This document shows, piece by piece, positions 1 through 8,502 of a DNA stretch of 64,000 bases. The number at the start of each line of letters is the position of its first letter. Position 1 is the first letter of the stretch. Below the pieces are notes generated by a model that saw only the letters and a list, made by a program, of their open reading frames with translations, had not been told where the DNA came from and made no database searches. Position numbers and translations under genes: made by a program. Source of the stretch: AC2028 sp002373595 (GTDB taxonomy: Bacteria; Bacillota; Clostridia; Lachnospirales; Lachnospiraceae); assembly GCA_946616365.1 (NCBI GenBank), contig CAMOIX010000011.1, positions 1-64,000 on the forward strand, written 5' to 3'.

Positions 1-3
1 GAA

Positions 4-399
4 ATGGAACAGGAACAGATCAGCAGTTTGGAGAAACAGATAAAGGGTCTTAAGGTATCGCTCATCATTACGCAGATCATCTGCGGGATATGCGCGGTAG
101 CTGTCATAGTGCTGGTATGCGTAGGAGTAAAGCTTACAAAGACTATTACCCCCGTGGTTGATCAGTTGACTGCGATAGACTTAAAGGGCGTTACAGCCGA
201 TGTCAAAAACATCAGCGATTCCATGAACAGTGTCGATTTTGATGCGATTCAGGACACGATCAACTCTTTTGACATAAAGTCAATGAACGAAACGCTGAAA
301 GCACTTGATCCGGAGGAGCTTGAAAAGGCCATCGAGAATCTTAACGATGCGTCCGAAACACTGGAGAAATTCGGCAAAATGTTCTCGTTCGGAAAATAG
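4..399 (+). CDS. Small single-pass membrane protein of unknown function
   Basis: A 131-residue protein that I do not recognise. It has a short charged, probably cytoplasmic N-terminus, one hydrophobic segment at about residues 18-42, and then an amphipathic, acidic helical tail made of repeated D/N-x-hydrophobic stretches (SMNSVDFDAIQDTINSF, SMNETLKALDPEELEKAIENL) that look like coiled coil. This resembles small membrane proteins with a heptad-rich exterior domain. The ATG lies three bases inside the window, so the ribosome site and any upstream partner cannot be seen and the true start could be further upstream. It ends just before the promoter of nrdD and probably belongs to the preceding transcription unit. 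Confidence 0.6.
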   Translation: MEQEQISSLEKQIKGLKVSLIITQIICGICAVAVIVLVCVGVKLTKTITPVVDQLTAIDLKGVTADVKNISDSMNSVDFDAIQDTINSFDIKSMNETLKALDPEELEKAIENLNDASETLEKFGKMFSFGK

Positions 400-422
400 G
401 ACACAAAATTTTCATAATTTAC

Positions 423-451
423 TTGATTTTTTTCCCTACCATATCTATAAT
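423..451 (+). promoter_or_regulatory. SigA-type promoter of nrdDG
   Basis: TTGATT at 423-428, a 17-base spacer and a perfect TATAAT at 446-451. Transcription would start near 458, leaving a leader of about 150 nt before nrdD. The -10 box lies inside the first NrdR-like box. Confidence 0.7.
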
Positions 452-504
452 GGGAACTACAAGATATTGATAGAAAATCAAATAGGTGCTACCAAATCTT
501 GTAT
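436..504 (+). promoter_or_regulatory. Three NrdR-like boxes over the nrdD promoter
   Basis: Three related 16-mers begin with CTAC: CTACCATATCTATAAT (436-451), CTACAAGATATTGATA (457-472) and CTACCAAATCTTGTAT (489-504). They lie 21 and 32 bases apart, close to two and three helical turns. Boxes 2 and 3 each match about 10 of 16 positions of the known NrdR consensus (acaCwAtATaTwGtgt-like). Box 1 covers the -10 and box 2 the likely start site, the right placement for repression of a ribonucleotide reductase operon. The individual matches are imperfect, so the regulator assignment is an inference. Confidence 0.4.
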
Positions 505-611
505 AAAACGCGAAAAAATGGGGTTTTCAACCAATAAGAGAGCGTTCTTTGCTCTTTTTGCGCGTTTCCGGAAGGATGTTTGTTACACAACGAAATGGAT
601 GGGAGAAAAGG

Positions 612-2759
612 ATGAAGATTCAGAAGAGAGACGGTAGGGTGGTTCCCTACGAGGCCAGAAAGATAGTTGACGCTATCCACAAGGCAAACAATGAGGTAAT
701 TGAGGAGGAAAGGGCTGATGACGACCTCATCGCTATGATCCTCAAGGATGTAGAAGCGGAAGGAGCTGCAGCAGTTGAGGTTGCGGGCAAGCATCTGACC
801 GTTGAGCACATCCAGGACATGATAGAGGAGAGACTTGTTTCTCACAACAAGTACAACCTCGCGAAGAAGTATATCGTATATCGTTATCAGAGAAGCCTTC
901 TTCGTCAGCAGAATACCACCGATGAGTCCATACTTAAGCTTATTCGCAACGAGAATAAGGAGCTTGCGGAGGAGAATTCCAACAAGAATACCCGCCTTGC
1001 ATCGACTCAGCGTGATTACATCGCCGGCGAAGTTTCAAGGGACGTTACCAGAAGACTTCTCCTTCCCGAGCACATCGCACTTGCTCACGATAACGGAGTC
1101 CTTCACTTCCATGATGCGGATTATTTCATCCAACCCATCTTTAACTGTTGTCTTATAAATATTCAGGATATGCTCGACAACGGAACCTCTATCAACGGCA
1201 AGATGATCGAGTCTCCCAAGAGTTTCCAGGTAGCATGTACCGTTACCACCCAGATCATTGCTGCTGTCGCATCCAATCAGTACGGCGGACAGTCTGTAAA
1301 TATCAAGCATCTCGGAAAGTACCTCAGAAAGAGCCATGACAAGTTCATGCGTCAGCTCGATGAGGAATTCGGAGATACTATGAGTTACGAGGAGAAGAGC
1401 AGGATAGTGCATCTTCGTGTCCAGGATGAGCTCAAGAGCGGTGTTCAGACCATCCAGTATCAGATCAACACCCTCATGACCACCAACGGACAGTCTCCTT
1501 TCGTAACGCTCTTCCTTCACATTGATGATCAGGATCCTTACGTAAATGAGACAGTCATGATCATCGAGGAGATCCTTCGTCAGCGTATCGAGGGGATCAA
1601 GAATGAGAAGGATGTATATGTCACTCCCGCATTCCCCAAGCTCATCTATGTTCTTGATGAGAACAACTGCTTAAAGGGCGGAAAGTATGATTATGTGACC
1701 CACCTTGCAGCACAGTGCTCTGCAAAGCGCATGTATCCCGACTATATCTCTGCAAAGAAGATGCGCGAGAATTACGAAGGAAATGTATTCTCATGCATGG
1801 GATGCCGTTCATTCCTTGCTCCCTGGAAGGATGAGGATGGCAATTACAAATTCGAAGGACGCTTTAACCAAGGCGTTGTATCCATTAACCTTCCTCAGAT
1901 CGGAATCCTTGCAAAAGGAGATGAGGATAAGTTCTGGAGCCTCCTCGAGGAGAGACTTCAGCTCTGCTTTGAAGCTCTTATGTGCAGACACAAAGCGCTC
2001 CTTGGCATCACCAGTGATGTATCGCCTATCCACTGGCAGTACGGTGCTATTTCCAGACTTGCAAAGGGAGAGAAGATCGACAAGTTCCTCTATGGCGGAT
2101 ATTCTTCAATTTCCCTCGGATATATCGGTATCTACGAGACAACTTACCTCATGAAGGGATGTTCTCACACCGATCCCGTAGGCAAGGAGTTCGCTCTTCG
2201 CCTTATGAACAAGCTTCGCGATACCACGGTACGCTGGAAGAAAGAGACCAATATCGGTTTCGCACTTTACGGAACTCCCGCAGAGAGCCTCTGCTACCGT
2301 TTCGCTCGTATCGACAGAGAGAAGTTCGGCGACATCCCCAATGTTACCGACAAGGGATATTACACCAACTCTTACCATGTTGATGTTCGCGAGAAGATCG
2401 ATGCATTCGAGAAATTCTCCTTCGAGAGTCAGTTCCAGGATCTCTCACTCGGTGGTGCTATCAGCTATGTAGAGGTACCCAGCCTTATCAACAATATCCC
2501 TGCTATCGAGGAGCTTATCAAATACATCTACGAGAACATCCAGTACGGTGAGTTCAATACCAAGTCCGATTACTGCCATGTATGCGGATACGACGGAGAG
2601 ATCCAGATCAATGACAATAATGAGTGGGAGTGCCCTCAGTGCCACAACCGTGATCACTCCAAGATGAACGTAACCAGGCGTACCTGCGGATATCTCGGAG
2701 AGAATTTCTGGAATACCGGAAAGACCAAAGAAATCAAATCGAGGGTATTGCACCTGTAA
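612..2759 (+). CDS. nrdD: Anaerobic (class III) ribonucleoside-triphosphate reductase, large subunit
   Basis: Oxygen-sensitive glycyl-radical enzyme that reduces ribonucleoside triphosphates to deoxynucleotides, supplying DNA precursors without oxygen. The 715-residue protein starts with an ATP-cone (MKIQKRDGRVVPYEARKI, about residues 1-90), which senses ATP/dATP. It has active-site-region cysteines at about 395 and 398 (SCMGCRSF), a C-terminal zinc site CxxC...CxxC (Cys 655, 658, 674, 677) and the radical motif RTCGYLGENFW with the radical glycine at 693. The ATG at 612 is preferred because GGGAG lies six bases upstream and the sequence begins directly with the ATP-cone; the frame stays open upstream to 549 but encodes nothing conserved. 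nrdG follows 18 bases downstream, as expected for the activase. Likely NrdR-controlled. Confidence 0.96.
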   Translation: MKIQKRDGRVVPYEARKIVDAIHKANNEVIEEERADDDLIAMILKDVEAEGAAAVEVAGKHLTVEHIQDMIEERLVSHNKYNLAKKYIVYRYQRSLLRQQNTTDESILKLIRNENKELAEENSNKNTRLASTQRDYIAGEVSRDVTRRLLLPEHIALAHDNGVLHFHDADYFIQPIFNCCLINIQDMLDNGTSINGKMIESPKSFQVACTVTTQIIAAVASNQYGGQSVNIKHLGKYLRKSHDKFMRQLDEEFGDTMSYEEKSRIVHLRVQDELKSGVQTIQYQINTLMTTNGQSPFVTLFLHIDDQDPYVNETVMIIEEILRQRIEGIKNEKDVYVTPAFPKLIYVLDENNCLKGGKYDYVTHLAAQCSAKRMYPDYISAKKMRENYEGNVFSCMGCRSFLAPWKDEDGNYKFEGRFNQGVVSINLPQIGILAKGDEDKFWSLLEERLQLCFEALMCRHKALLGITSDVSPIHWQYGAISRLAKGEKIDKFLYGGYSSISLGYIGIYETTYLMKGCSHTDPVGKEFALRLMNKLRDTTVRWKKETNIGFALYGTPAESLCYRFARIDREKFGDIPNVTDKGYYTNSYHVDVREKIDAFEKFSFESQFQDLSLGGAISYVEVPSLINNIPAIEELIKYIYENIQYGEFNTKSDYCHVCGYDGEIQINDNNEWECPQCHNRDHSKMNVTRRTCGYLGENFWNTGKTKEIKSRVLHL

Positions 2760-2777
2760 ATCTTTAAAGGCTGATCA

Positions 2778-3302
2778 ATGAATTACGGTGTCATCAAGAA
2801 GACAGACGTAGCGGACGGGCCGGGTGTAAGAGTCAGCATATTTGTCAGCGGCTGTACTCATCACTGCAAAGGATGTTTCAATCCCGAGACATGGGACTTT
2901 GCATTCGGCAGTCCGTATACGGATGCCACAGAACATGAAATACTTGAAGCCCTGGATCATTCATACATCCGGGGCTTTACTTTTCTCGGAGGGGAACCGA
3001 TGGAACCGGAGAACCGGCCGACGGTGCTTTCGTTGTGCCGTCGTATAAGGAACCGCTTCCCGGACAAGGAGATATGGTGCTATACGGGATATCTCTTTGA
3101 TGAGGATCTTCTCAAATGGGCGAAGACAGATGAGATCGTCGCTGAGCTTCTCACGATGATCGATGTTTTCGTGGACGGAGAGTTTGTTCTTGAAAAGAAA
3201 AATCTCAAACTTAAGTTCAGAGGCTCTGAGAATCAGCGTATAATCGATGTCAAAGAGTCGATGAAAAAGGGAGAAGTCGTCATTATCGAAGATCCGAAGT
3301 AA
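2778..3302 (+). CDS. nrdG: Anaerobic ribonucleotide reductase activating protein
   Basis: Radical-SAM activase that uses a [4Fe-4S] cluster and S-adenosylmethionine to create the glycyl radical on NrdD. The 174-residue protein has the N-terminal NYGVIKKTDVADGPGVRVSIFVSGC start and the cluster motif CxxxCxxC (Cys 26, 30, 33; CTHHCKGC), followed by the FLGGEP segment that contacts SAM. Length and motifs are those of the short NrdG family. It follows nrdD after an 18-base gap with an AAAGG ribosome site, so the two are co-transcribed and share the upstream regulatory region. Confidence 0.96.
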   Translation: MNYGVIKKTDVADGPGVRVSIFVSGCTHHCKGCFNPETWDFAFGSPYTDATEHEILEALDHSYIRGFTFLGGEPMEPENRPTVLSLCRRIRNRFPDKEIWCYTGYLFDEDLLKWAKTDEIVAELLTMIDVFVDGEFVLEKKNLKLKFRGSENQRIIDVKESMKKGEVVIIEDPK

Positions 3303-3344
3303 AGATCTTTTGCTGACTTATGACTGAAAGGCGGAAAGACAAAG

Positions 3345-4277
3345 ATGAGTAAGCTCGGACAAAGAGCGTTAAATGCAAATAATGCGGGACCGGTTGAACA
3401 AAGAGTCGCAAAGATGGGCAGAAACGATGCTTGCTGGTGCGGCAGCGGTAAGAAGTACAAAGCCTGTCATGCGGCTTTTGATGACAGGATCAGGAAGTTA
3501 AAGCTGGAAGGCCATATAGTACCCGAGCATGATATCATCAAGACTCCCGCTCAGATAGAGAAGATAAAGGAAAGCTGTAAAGTAAATATCGCGATCCTTG
3601 ATGAGATAGAAAAGAAGATCTGCGTTGGTATGCCTACGAGTGCGATAGATGATATTGTGGTTCGCATAACGAAGGAAGCGGGCGCTATAGCAGCTCCTCT
3701 TGATTATGAAGGGTATCCTTACAGCGTATGTACTTCGGTCAACAGCCAGGTATGCCACGGATTTCCCAGCCCCGATGTGATACTTAAGGATGGCGATATC
3801 GTAAATGTTGACTGCTCGACTATACTTGACGGATACTTCTCAGATTCGTCGAGAATGTTCTGCATAGGAAATGTGGATCCCGAGGCGAAAAGGCTTGTCG
3901 ATGTGACCAGGGAGGCCGTATACGAAGGGCTAAAGGCGACAAAGCCCTGGGGATATCTCGGAGATATGGGCCAGGCTGTGCATGATCACTGCTATGATAA
4001 CGGATATACCGTAGTGCGTGAGATAGGCGGACACGGCGTAGGGCTTGAATTCCACGAGGAACCCTGGGTCGGATATCATTCAAAGCGGGGCGAGGAGATG
4101 CTGCTCGTGCCGGGTATGATATTTACGATAGAGCCCATGGTCAATATGGGAAAAGAAGACATCTATATAGATGACAAGAATAACTGGGAAGTATACACCA
4201 AGGACGGTAAGCTTTCCGCACAGTGGGAGATAATGGTGCTCGTCACAGAGGACGGTACTGAGGTTTTATGCTGGTAA
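3345..4277 (+). CDS. map: Methionine aminopeptidase type I with N-terminal SEC-C zinc motif
   Basis: Removes the initiator methionine from new proteins in the cytoplasm. At 310 residues it is longer than the usual ~250-residue bacterial MAP because residues 1-45 carry a SEC-C motif (CWCGSGKKYKACH, ligands Cys30, Cys32, Cys41, His42), a zinc knuckle known from SecA C-termini that probably docks to the ribosome or other partners. The catalytic domain keeps the metal ligands: Asp in VNVDCS, Asp in YFSDSS, His in GHGVGLEFH, Glu in FTIEPM and Glu in QWEIMV. It overlaps the next gene by 10 bases. MAPs with this extension are known in clostridia and some actinobacteria. Confidence 0.93.
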   Translation: MSKLGQRALNANNAGPVEQRVAKMGRNDACWCGSGKKYKACHAAFDDRIRKLKLEGHIVPEHDIIKTPAQIEKIKESCKVNIAILDEIEKKICVGMPTSAIDDIVVRITKEAGAIAAPLDYEGYPYSVCTSVNSQVCHGFPSPDVILKDGDIVNVDCSTILDGYFSDSSRMFCIGNVDPEAKRLVDVTREAVYEGLKATKPWGYLGDMGQAVHDHCYDNGYTVVREIGGHGVGLEFHEEPWVGYHSKRGEEMLLVPGMIFTIEPMVNMGKEDIYIDDKNNWEVYTKDGKLSAQWEIMVLVTEDGTEVLCW

Positions 4278-5920
4278 AAAGGATAAGGATATCATCTCTT
4301 ATACTTGCTCTTTTCATTGCATTTCAGGCCACAGTCGGAAGAGCGGTATACTCATCGGACTCTCTTTCGGGACTGGTAAGACCCGCATCGGCACTTATGC
4401 TTAACATCGGTCTGTTTGCAGGGATCACGGTCGCAGTGTATATTGCGGCCCTTTTTGTTTTCAGATTTTTCTCGCATTACGACAGACCGGCACTTGCCGA
4501 TACGATCGGTGCAAAGAGGCTTGCAAAGATAAGGGGCGTTTGTTTTGCTGCTCTTTTCGTAAGTTATTTTATTGCGCTTCTCGCATACTATCCGGGTAAT
4601 TTCGCATATGACATAACGATCCAGACTGATCAGGCACTCGGTATCGAAAAGATCACGAAGTTCCATCCGCCTCTTCATACATTTATCTGGGGATTATGCA
4701 TACGCATCGGAAAGATCCTGTCGGTACTGCCGGGCACACCTGATGTACCCGAAGGGGGATACGGCATCGAGGGAGGTATGTTTGCTTACGGATTGCTGCA
4801 GTTATCACTCCTTGCGTTTGTCCTGTCGGGAGTAGTGGTCAGACTGTCCAGGAGACGTACGGGAAAACTCTTTGCTCCTGCAGTATTTCTTGTTTTCCTC
4901 TTAAGCCCGACGATCAGACTTTTCTCATTCGCGATAACAAAGGATGCACTTTTCGCAATCTTTTTCGTATGGTTCATAATGATGCTTACGGATGAGGAGT
5001 ACGGTGCTCCTATGATAGCGGTCGGTGTGACCGCACTTCTTTTGAGAAACAATGCTGTATATGCTTTTGCAATATTACTTGTCTTCCTCGTAAAGGATGA
5101 GCTTAAGGGCGGTCGGAAAAGAGTCCGCGGCAAGAAAGTCTCAAAGAGCATACTTGCGATAAGGAGTATAGCGATCGCTGTGCTTATCTCTGTGATCATC
5201 TCCGGACCTGTATATTCTCTTATCGGGATAGAAAAAGGAGATGTCAGAGAAGCTCTCGCACTTCCCATGCAGCAGATAGCGCATACCGTATTCTCTGATG
5301 AGGATGGACTCAGCAGCCGACAAAGAGAAGCTTTTGCAAAATATGCCGATCCGGAAAAACTTCGTGCCAATTTCAATCCGAGACTTGCCGATACATTCAA
5401 AAGGATAACATATAAAGACGCTATAGAAGGTGATAAAAAGGGTTTCCTTAGGCTCTGGGCAGATCTGATGATAAAGCATCCGGACAATTACCTGAGCGAG
5501 CTGATATCACTTAATATATCATCATGGTATCTGGGAAGTGATGTTCCCGATCCCGGAACCAAAAAGAGATATGTCGAAACAGAGATTTCCGATTACTTTG
5601 CCGAGCAGCCTTCGTACAGAAGTGTTTTCGAAGGTGAATATAACAGGCTTGAGAGATTTGCGACCGGAGAGATATTTGGGACAAATGCGATACTTAAAGT
5701 GATCTTTTCGCCGGCGCTTGTTTTTATGATCCTTCTTTTTGCTTCGCTCGTGATCTATATAAGGGGAGGCAGGGGAACTGAGGCAAAACTGACATTTCTA
5801 TACTGGCTGACATTTCTTGCAGGGCCGGTAGCGTGTATGAGATATGTCTATCCGATCCTGCTTGTGCTTCCTGTCATACTTATGACTGCTCTGGATCCCT
5901 GGTCACATTCTAAGAGGTAA
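4268..5920 (+). CDS. Polytopic membrane protein, GT-C-like (DUF6020-type)
   Basis: A 550-residue protein with about ten or more hydrophobic helices spread along its length. The first long loop after helix 3 carries YYPGNFAYDITIQTDQALG and then KFHPPLHTFIWG. This pattern (YPG...D...Q...HPP..T) resembles the DUF6020 group of Firmicutes membrane proteins, which look like GT-C glycosyltransferases. The family call is from memory and the substrate is unknown; a lipid-linked sugar would be the natural guess. A larger soluble loop lies at about residues 330-470 before the last two helices. The start overlaps the map stop by 10 bases with TGAGG just upstream, so translation is probably coupled. Confidence 0.7.
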   Translation: MLVKRIRISSLILALFIAFQATVGRAVYSSDSLSGLVRPASALMLNIGLFAGITVAVYIAALFVFRFFSHYDRPALADTIGAKRLAKIRGVCFAALFVSYFIALLAYYPGNFAYDITIQTDQALGIEKITKFHPPLHTFIWGLCIRIGKILSVLPGTPDVPEGGYGIEGGMFAYGLLQLSLLAFVLSGVVVRLSRRRTGKLFAPAVFLVFLLSPTIRLFSFAITKDALFAIFFVWFIMMLTDEEYGAPMIAVGVTALLLRNNAVYAFAILLVFLVKDELKGGRKRVRGKKVSKSILAIRSIAIAVLISVIISGPVYSLIGIEKGDVREALALPMQQIAHTVFSDEDGLSSRQREAFAKYADPEKLRANFNPRLADTFKRITYKDAIEGDKKGFLRLWADLMIKHPDNYLSELISLNISSWYLGSDVPDPGTKKRYVETEISDYFAEQPSYRSVFEGEYNRLERFATGEIFGTNAILKVIFSPALVFMILLFASLVIYIRGGRGTEAKLTFLYWLTFLAGPVACMRYVYPILLVLPVILMTALDPWSHSKR

Positions 5921-5941
5921 TGCGAAGAGTTTTTTGATTTG

Positions 5942-5981
5942 TGATATAATAGCGTTGTTTTGAATAGTTAGCATATGCTAA
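5942..5981 (+). promoter_or_regulatory. Extended -10 promoter and palindromic operator before copA
   Basis: TGATATAAT at 5942-5950 is an extended -10 with a perfect TATAAT and no good -35. Downstream, between the expected start site and the gene, TTAGCATATGCTAA (5968-5981) is a perfect 14-bp palindrome. Its placement suits a repressor that responds to the cargo of the ATPase. It does not match the CopY box (TACAnnTGTA). The TTAG...CTAA ends recall DtxR-family sites, but the regulator is unknown. Confidence 0.55.
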
Positions 5982-6003
5982 ATGTGAGAGGCTACAGTAC
6001 CAA

Positions 6004-8502
6004 ATGGATAGATATGAAGTAACGGGAATGAGCTGCGCCGCTTGTAAGGCGCGTGTTGAGAAAGCGGTATCCGAGATACCCGGAGTATCTTCGTGCGCCG
6101 TCAATCTTGTGACCGGCAGGATGGGCGTTGACGGAAAAGCCGATCCACAGAGAGTTATAGCGGCTGTCAGAAAGGCCGGGTACGGAGCGAGAGTTCTTGA
6201 AGGATCCGAACTTCAGGAAGGTCGCGCTGCGGGAAGTGAAAAGAAGAATATGATCATACGACTCGTTCTGTCGGGTCTTTTCATGGTTCCTCTTATGTAT
6301 ATCTCTATGGGAAGGGAGATGCTCGGAGCTCCCGTTCCTGAATTTATGGAGGATGTCCTGCCGAACGGTATCATTCAGATGATACTTGCCGCGTTTGTAA
6401 TAGCTGTCAATAACAAATTCTTTATCGGAGGATTCAAGGCTCTTAATTCAGGTGTGCCCAATATGGACACTCTTGTAGCGCTTGGAAGCGGAGCGTCATA
6501 TATTTACAGCATTCTTGCACTTGCGCTCATCGCCATGGAAACGGACAGAGGGTATGACCTTCACTTTTATTTTGATTCTTCGGCGATGATACTCACACTC
6601 ATTACGGTCGGCAAACTACTTGAGACCGTATCGAAGGCAAAGACGGGAGATGCGCTTAAGAGTCTGATGAAACTGGCACCCGAGACTGCTGTTATCATCA
6701 GAGATAATAAGGAAGTCAGGATTCCGCTTGCGGAACTTGAGAAAAGAGATGTATTTGTACTGCGTGCCGGAAACAGAGTACCCGCGGATGGAGTGGTCAT
6801 CTCGGGCAACGGTTCCGTGGATGAATCCGCACTCACCGGAGAGAGTATGCCGATAGATAAGGGCGTGGGGGACAGAGTGATATCCGCCTCAACGGTAAAG
6901 AGCGGATATATGCAGGTAAGTGCAGTCGGAGTCGGAAAGGATTCCACGCTTGCCGGCATCATCGAGATGGTTTCCGATGCGACGGCAACCAAGGCTCCCA
7001 TAGCGAGAACAGCGGACAGGATAGCAGCGATATTTGTTCCGACTGTTATGATGATCTCGCTGCTTACATTTATCGTCTGGATATGTGCAGGTGCGGATGT
7101 GGAGTTTTCACTTACAAGAGCGATCTGTGTGCTTGTTATAAGCTGCCCCTGCGCACTGGGACTCGCCACACCTGTGGCTATCATGGCGGGATGCGGAGTC
7201 GGTGCAAAGTCGGGCATACTTTTTAAATCCGCTGCGATCCTTGAGGAGACGGGAAGAGCCGAGATCATGGCTCTGGATAAGACGGGAACCATCACTGAAG
7301 GATATCCCACGGTAAAAGGCATATATCCCTATGAGGGAGTCGTATATAACGAACTTTTAAAGTGTGCTTTTTCACTTGAGAGACTGAGCTCACATCCTCT
7401 CTCCAAGGCTATTTCAGGATGTGTGGGAGAGAATTATCCTTATTACGAGATCAAAGGTCTTGAGACCAAGAGTGGATTGGGACTGGTGGGACGCGCTGAA
7501 TGCGGAGTGCTGACTGCGGGAAATGAAGGATTCATATCGGGATATGCCGAGATTCCGGATTCCGTTAAGATGCAGGCAAAGGAGCTTTCCGACAAGGGCG
7601 AGACGGTAATGTTTTTTGCAAAGGAGAGCGAATTTCTGGGCGTTATCTCCGTTGCCGACGGATTAAGACCTTATGCGGATGACGCGATCAAGAGTCTCAA
7701 GAAGCTTGGCGTCGAGACTGTACTTTTGTCGGGCGACAATGAAAGAACCGCAAGGAGCATCGCCAGAGCGGCAGGGATAGACAATGTGATAGCAGGCATC
7801 CTTCCCGGTGATAAGGAATCTGAGATAAGGAGACTCAAAAAAGAATCCGGCGGAAGAGTAATAATGACCGGGGATGGTATAAACGATGCGCCCGCTCTTG
7901 CGGCAGCGGATATCGGGTTTGCGGTAGGCAGCGGAACGGATGTTGCGATAGATGCGGCAGATGTCATACTGATGAAGAGTAACCCTGCGGACATTCCGGC
8001 GGCGATCAGGCTTGCCAGAAGGACGCTTAATAATATCAAAGAGAATCTGTTCTGGGCGTTTGTTTATAATATCATCGGTATCCCGCTTGCAGCCGGAGTA
8101 TTCATACCGATATGGGGATGGAGTCTTACTCCCATGTACGGCGCAGCGGCGATGAGCTTCTCGAGTTTCTTTGTTGTGATCAATGCGCTCAGACTGAGGT
8201 TTATCGATATTTATGATGGCAGCCGGGATTCTTCTCTCAGGATCAGGAAGAAGAGAAAAATCAATCTTCTCAGAAAAAAGGAGGATGAACTTATGGAAAA
8301 GACATTACATATCAAAGGCATGATGTGCGAACATTGTGAGGCAACCGTAAAGAAGGCACTCGAAGCTGTAGATGGAGTAAAGAGCGCAACTGCGGATCAC
8401 AATACCGGAACTGCGGTTGTTGAATTAAATACTGCCGTAAGCGACGAAGCACTCACGGCAGCTGTTACGGCTAAAGATTATGTTGTTGAGAAGATAGGCT
8501 GA
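6004..8502 (+). CDS. copA: Copper-exporting P1B-type ATPase with C-terminal CopZ-like domain
   Basis: Inner-membrane P-type ATPase that pumps Cu(I) out of the cytoplasm. Domains in order: N-terminal heavy-metal domain with CxxC (Cys11, Cys14), membrane helices, actuator with the TGES-like LTGESMP, metal channel CPC (381-383), phosphorylation site DKTGT (Asp425), nucleotide-domain HP (His464) and hinge GDGINDAP (623-630). After the last helices the frame continues through a basic linker into a second heavy-metal domain (764-832, CxxC at Cys775/Cys778). At 832 residues it is longer than usual because of this tail. The internal start with its own ribosome site at 8293 is listed separately. The upstream SD is GAGAGG about 12 bases before the ATG. 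Confidence 0.94.
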   Translation: MDRYEVTGMSCAACKARVEKAVSEIPGVSSCAVNLVTGRMGVDGKADPQRVIAAVRKAGYGARVLEGSELQEGRAAGSEKKNMIIRLVLSGLFMVPLMYISMGREMLGAPVPEFMEDVLPNGIIQMILAAFVIAVNNKFFIGGFKALNSGVPNMDTLVALGSGASYIYSILALALIAMETDRGYDLHFYFDSSAMILTLITVGKLLETVSKAKTGDALKSLMKLAPETAVIIRDNKEVRIPLAELEKRDVFVLRAGNRVPADGVVISGNGSVDESALTGESMPIDKGVGDRVISASTVKSGYMQVSAVGVGKDSTLAGIIEMVSDATATKAPIARTADRIAAIFVPTVMMISLLTFIVWICAGADVEFSLTRAICVLVISCPCALGLATPVAIMAGCGVGAKSGILFKSAAILEETGRAEIMALDKTGTITEGYPTVKGIYPYEGVVYNELLKCAFSLERLSSHPLSKAISGCVGENYPYYEIKGLETKSGLGLVGRAECGVLTAGNEGFISGYAEIPDSVKMQAKELSDKGETVMFFAKESEFLGVISVADGLRPYADDAIKSLKKLGVETVLLSGDNERTARSIARAAGIDNVIAGILPGDKESEIRRLKKESGGRVIMTGDGINDAPALAAADIGFAVGSGTDVAIDAADVILMKSNPADIPAAIRLARRTLNNIKENLFWAFVYNIIGIPLAAGVFIPIWGWSLTPMYGAAAMSFSSFFVVINALRLRFIDIYDGSRDSSLRIRKKRKINLLRKKEDELMEKTLHIKGMMCEHCEATVKKALEAVDGVKSATADHNTGTAVVELNTAVSDEALTAAVTAKDYVVEKIG
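8293..8502 (+). CDS. copZ: Internal in-frame CopZ-like copper chaperone start within copA
   Basis: Within the copA frame, AAGGAGG at 8278-8284 lies eight bases before an in-frame ATG at 8293, an arrangement as good as any gene start in this window. Translation from here gives a free 69-residue heavy-metal-associated protein (MEKTLHIKGMMCEHCEATVKKA) with the copper CxxC and the length of a stand-alone CopZ chaperone, which delivers Cu(I) to CopA. There is no stop codon between copA and this ORF, so the same sequence is also the tail of full-length CopA. The locus probably makes both forms; that is an inference from the ribosome site. Confidence 0.6.
   Translation: MEKTLHIKGMMCEHCEATVKKALEAVDGVKSATADHNTGTAVVELNTAVSDEALTAAVTAKDYVVEKIG

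Noticed and set aside
538..559. Hairpin GAGC...GCTC plus T run in the nrdD leader as an attenuator
   Set aside because: Only five pairs with a seven-base loop; too weak to call a terminator without data.
549..611. Longer N-terminus for NrdD
   Set aside because: The extra 21 codons lie in the regulated leader, are unlike any ATP-cone start and have no ribosome site; ATG at 612 does.
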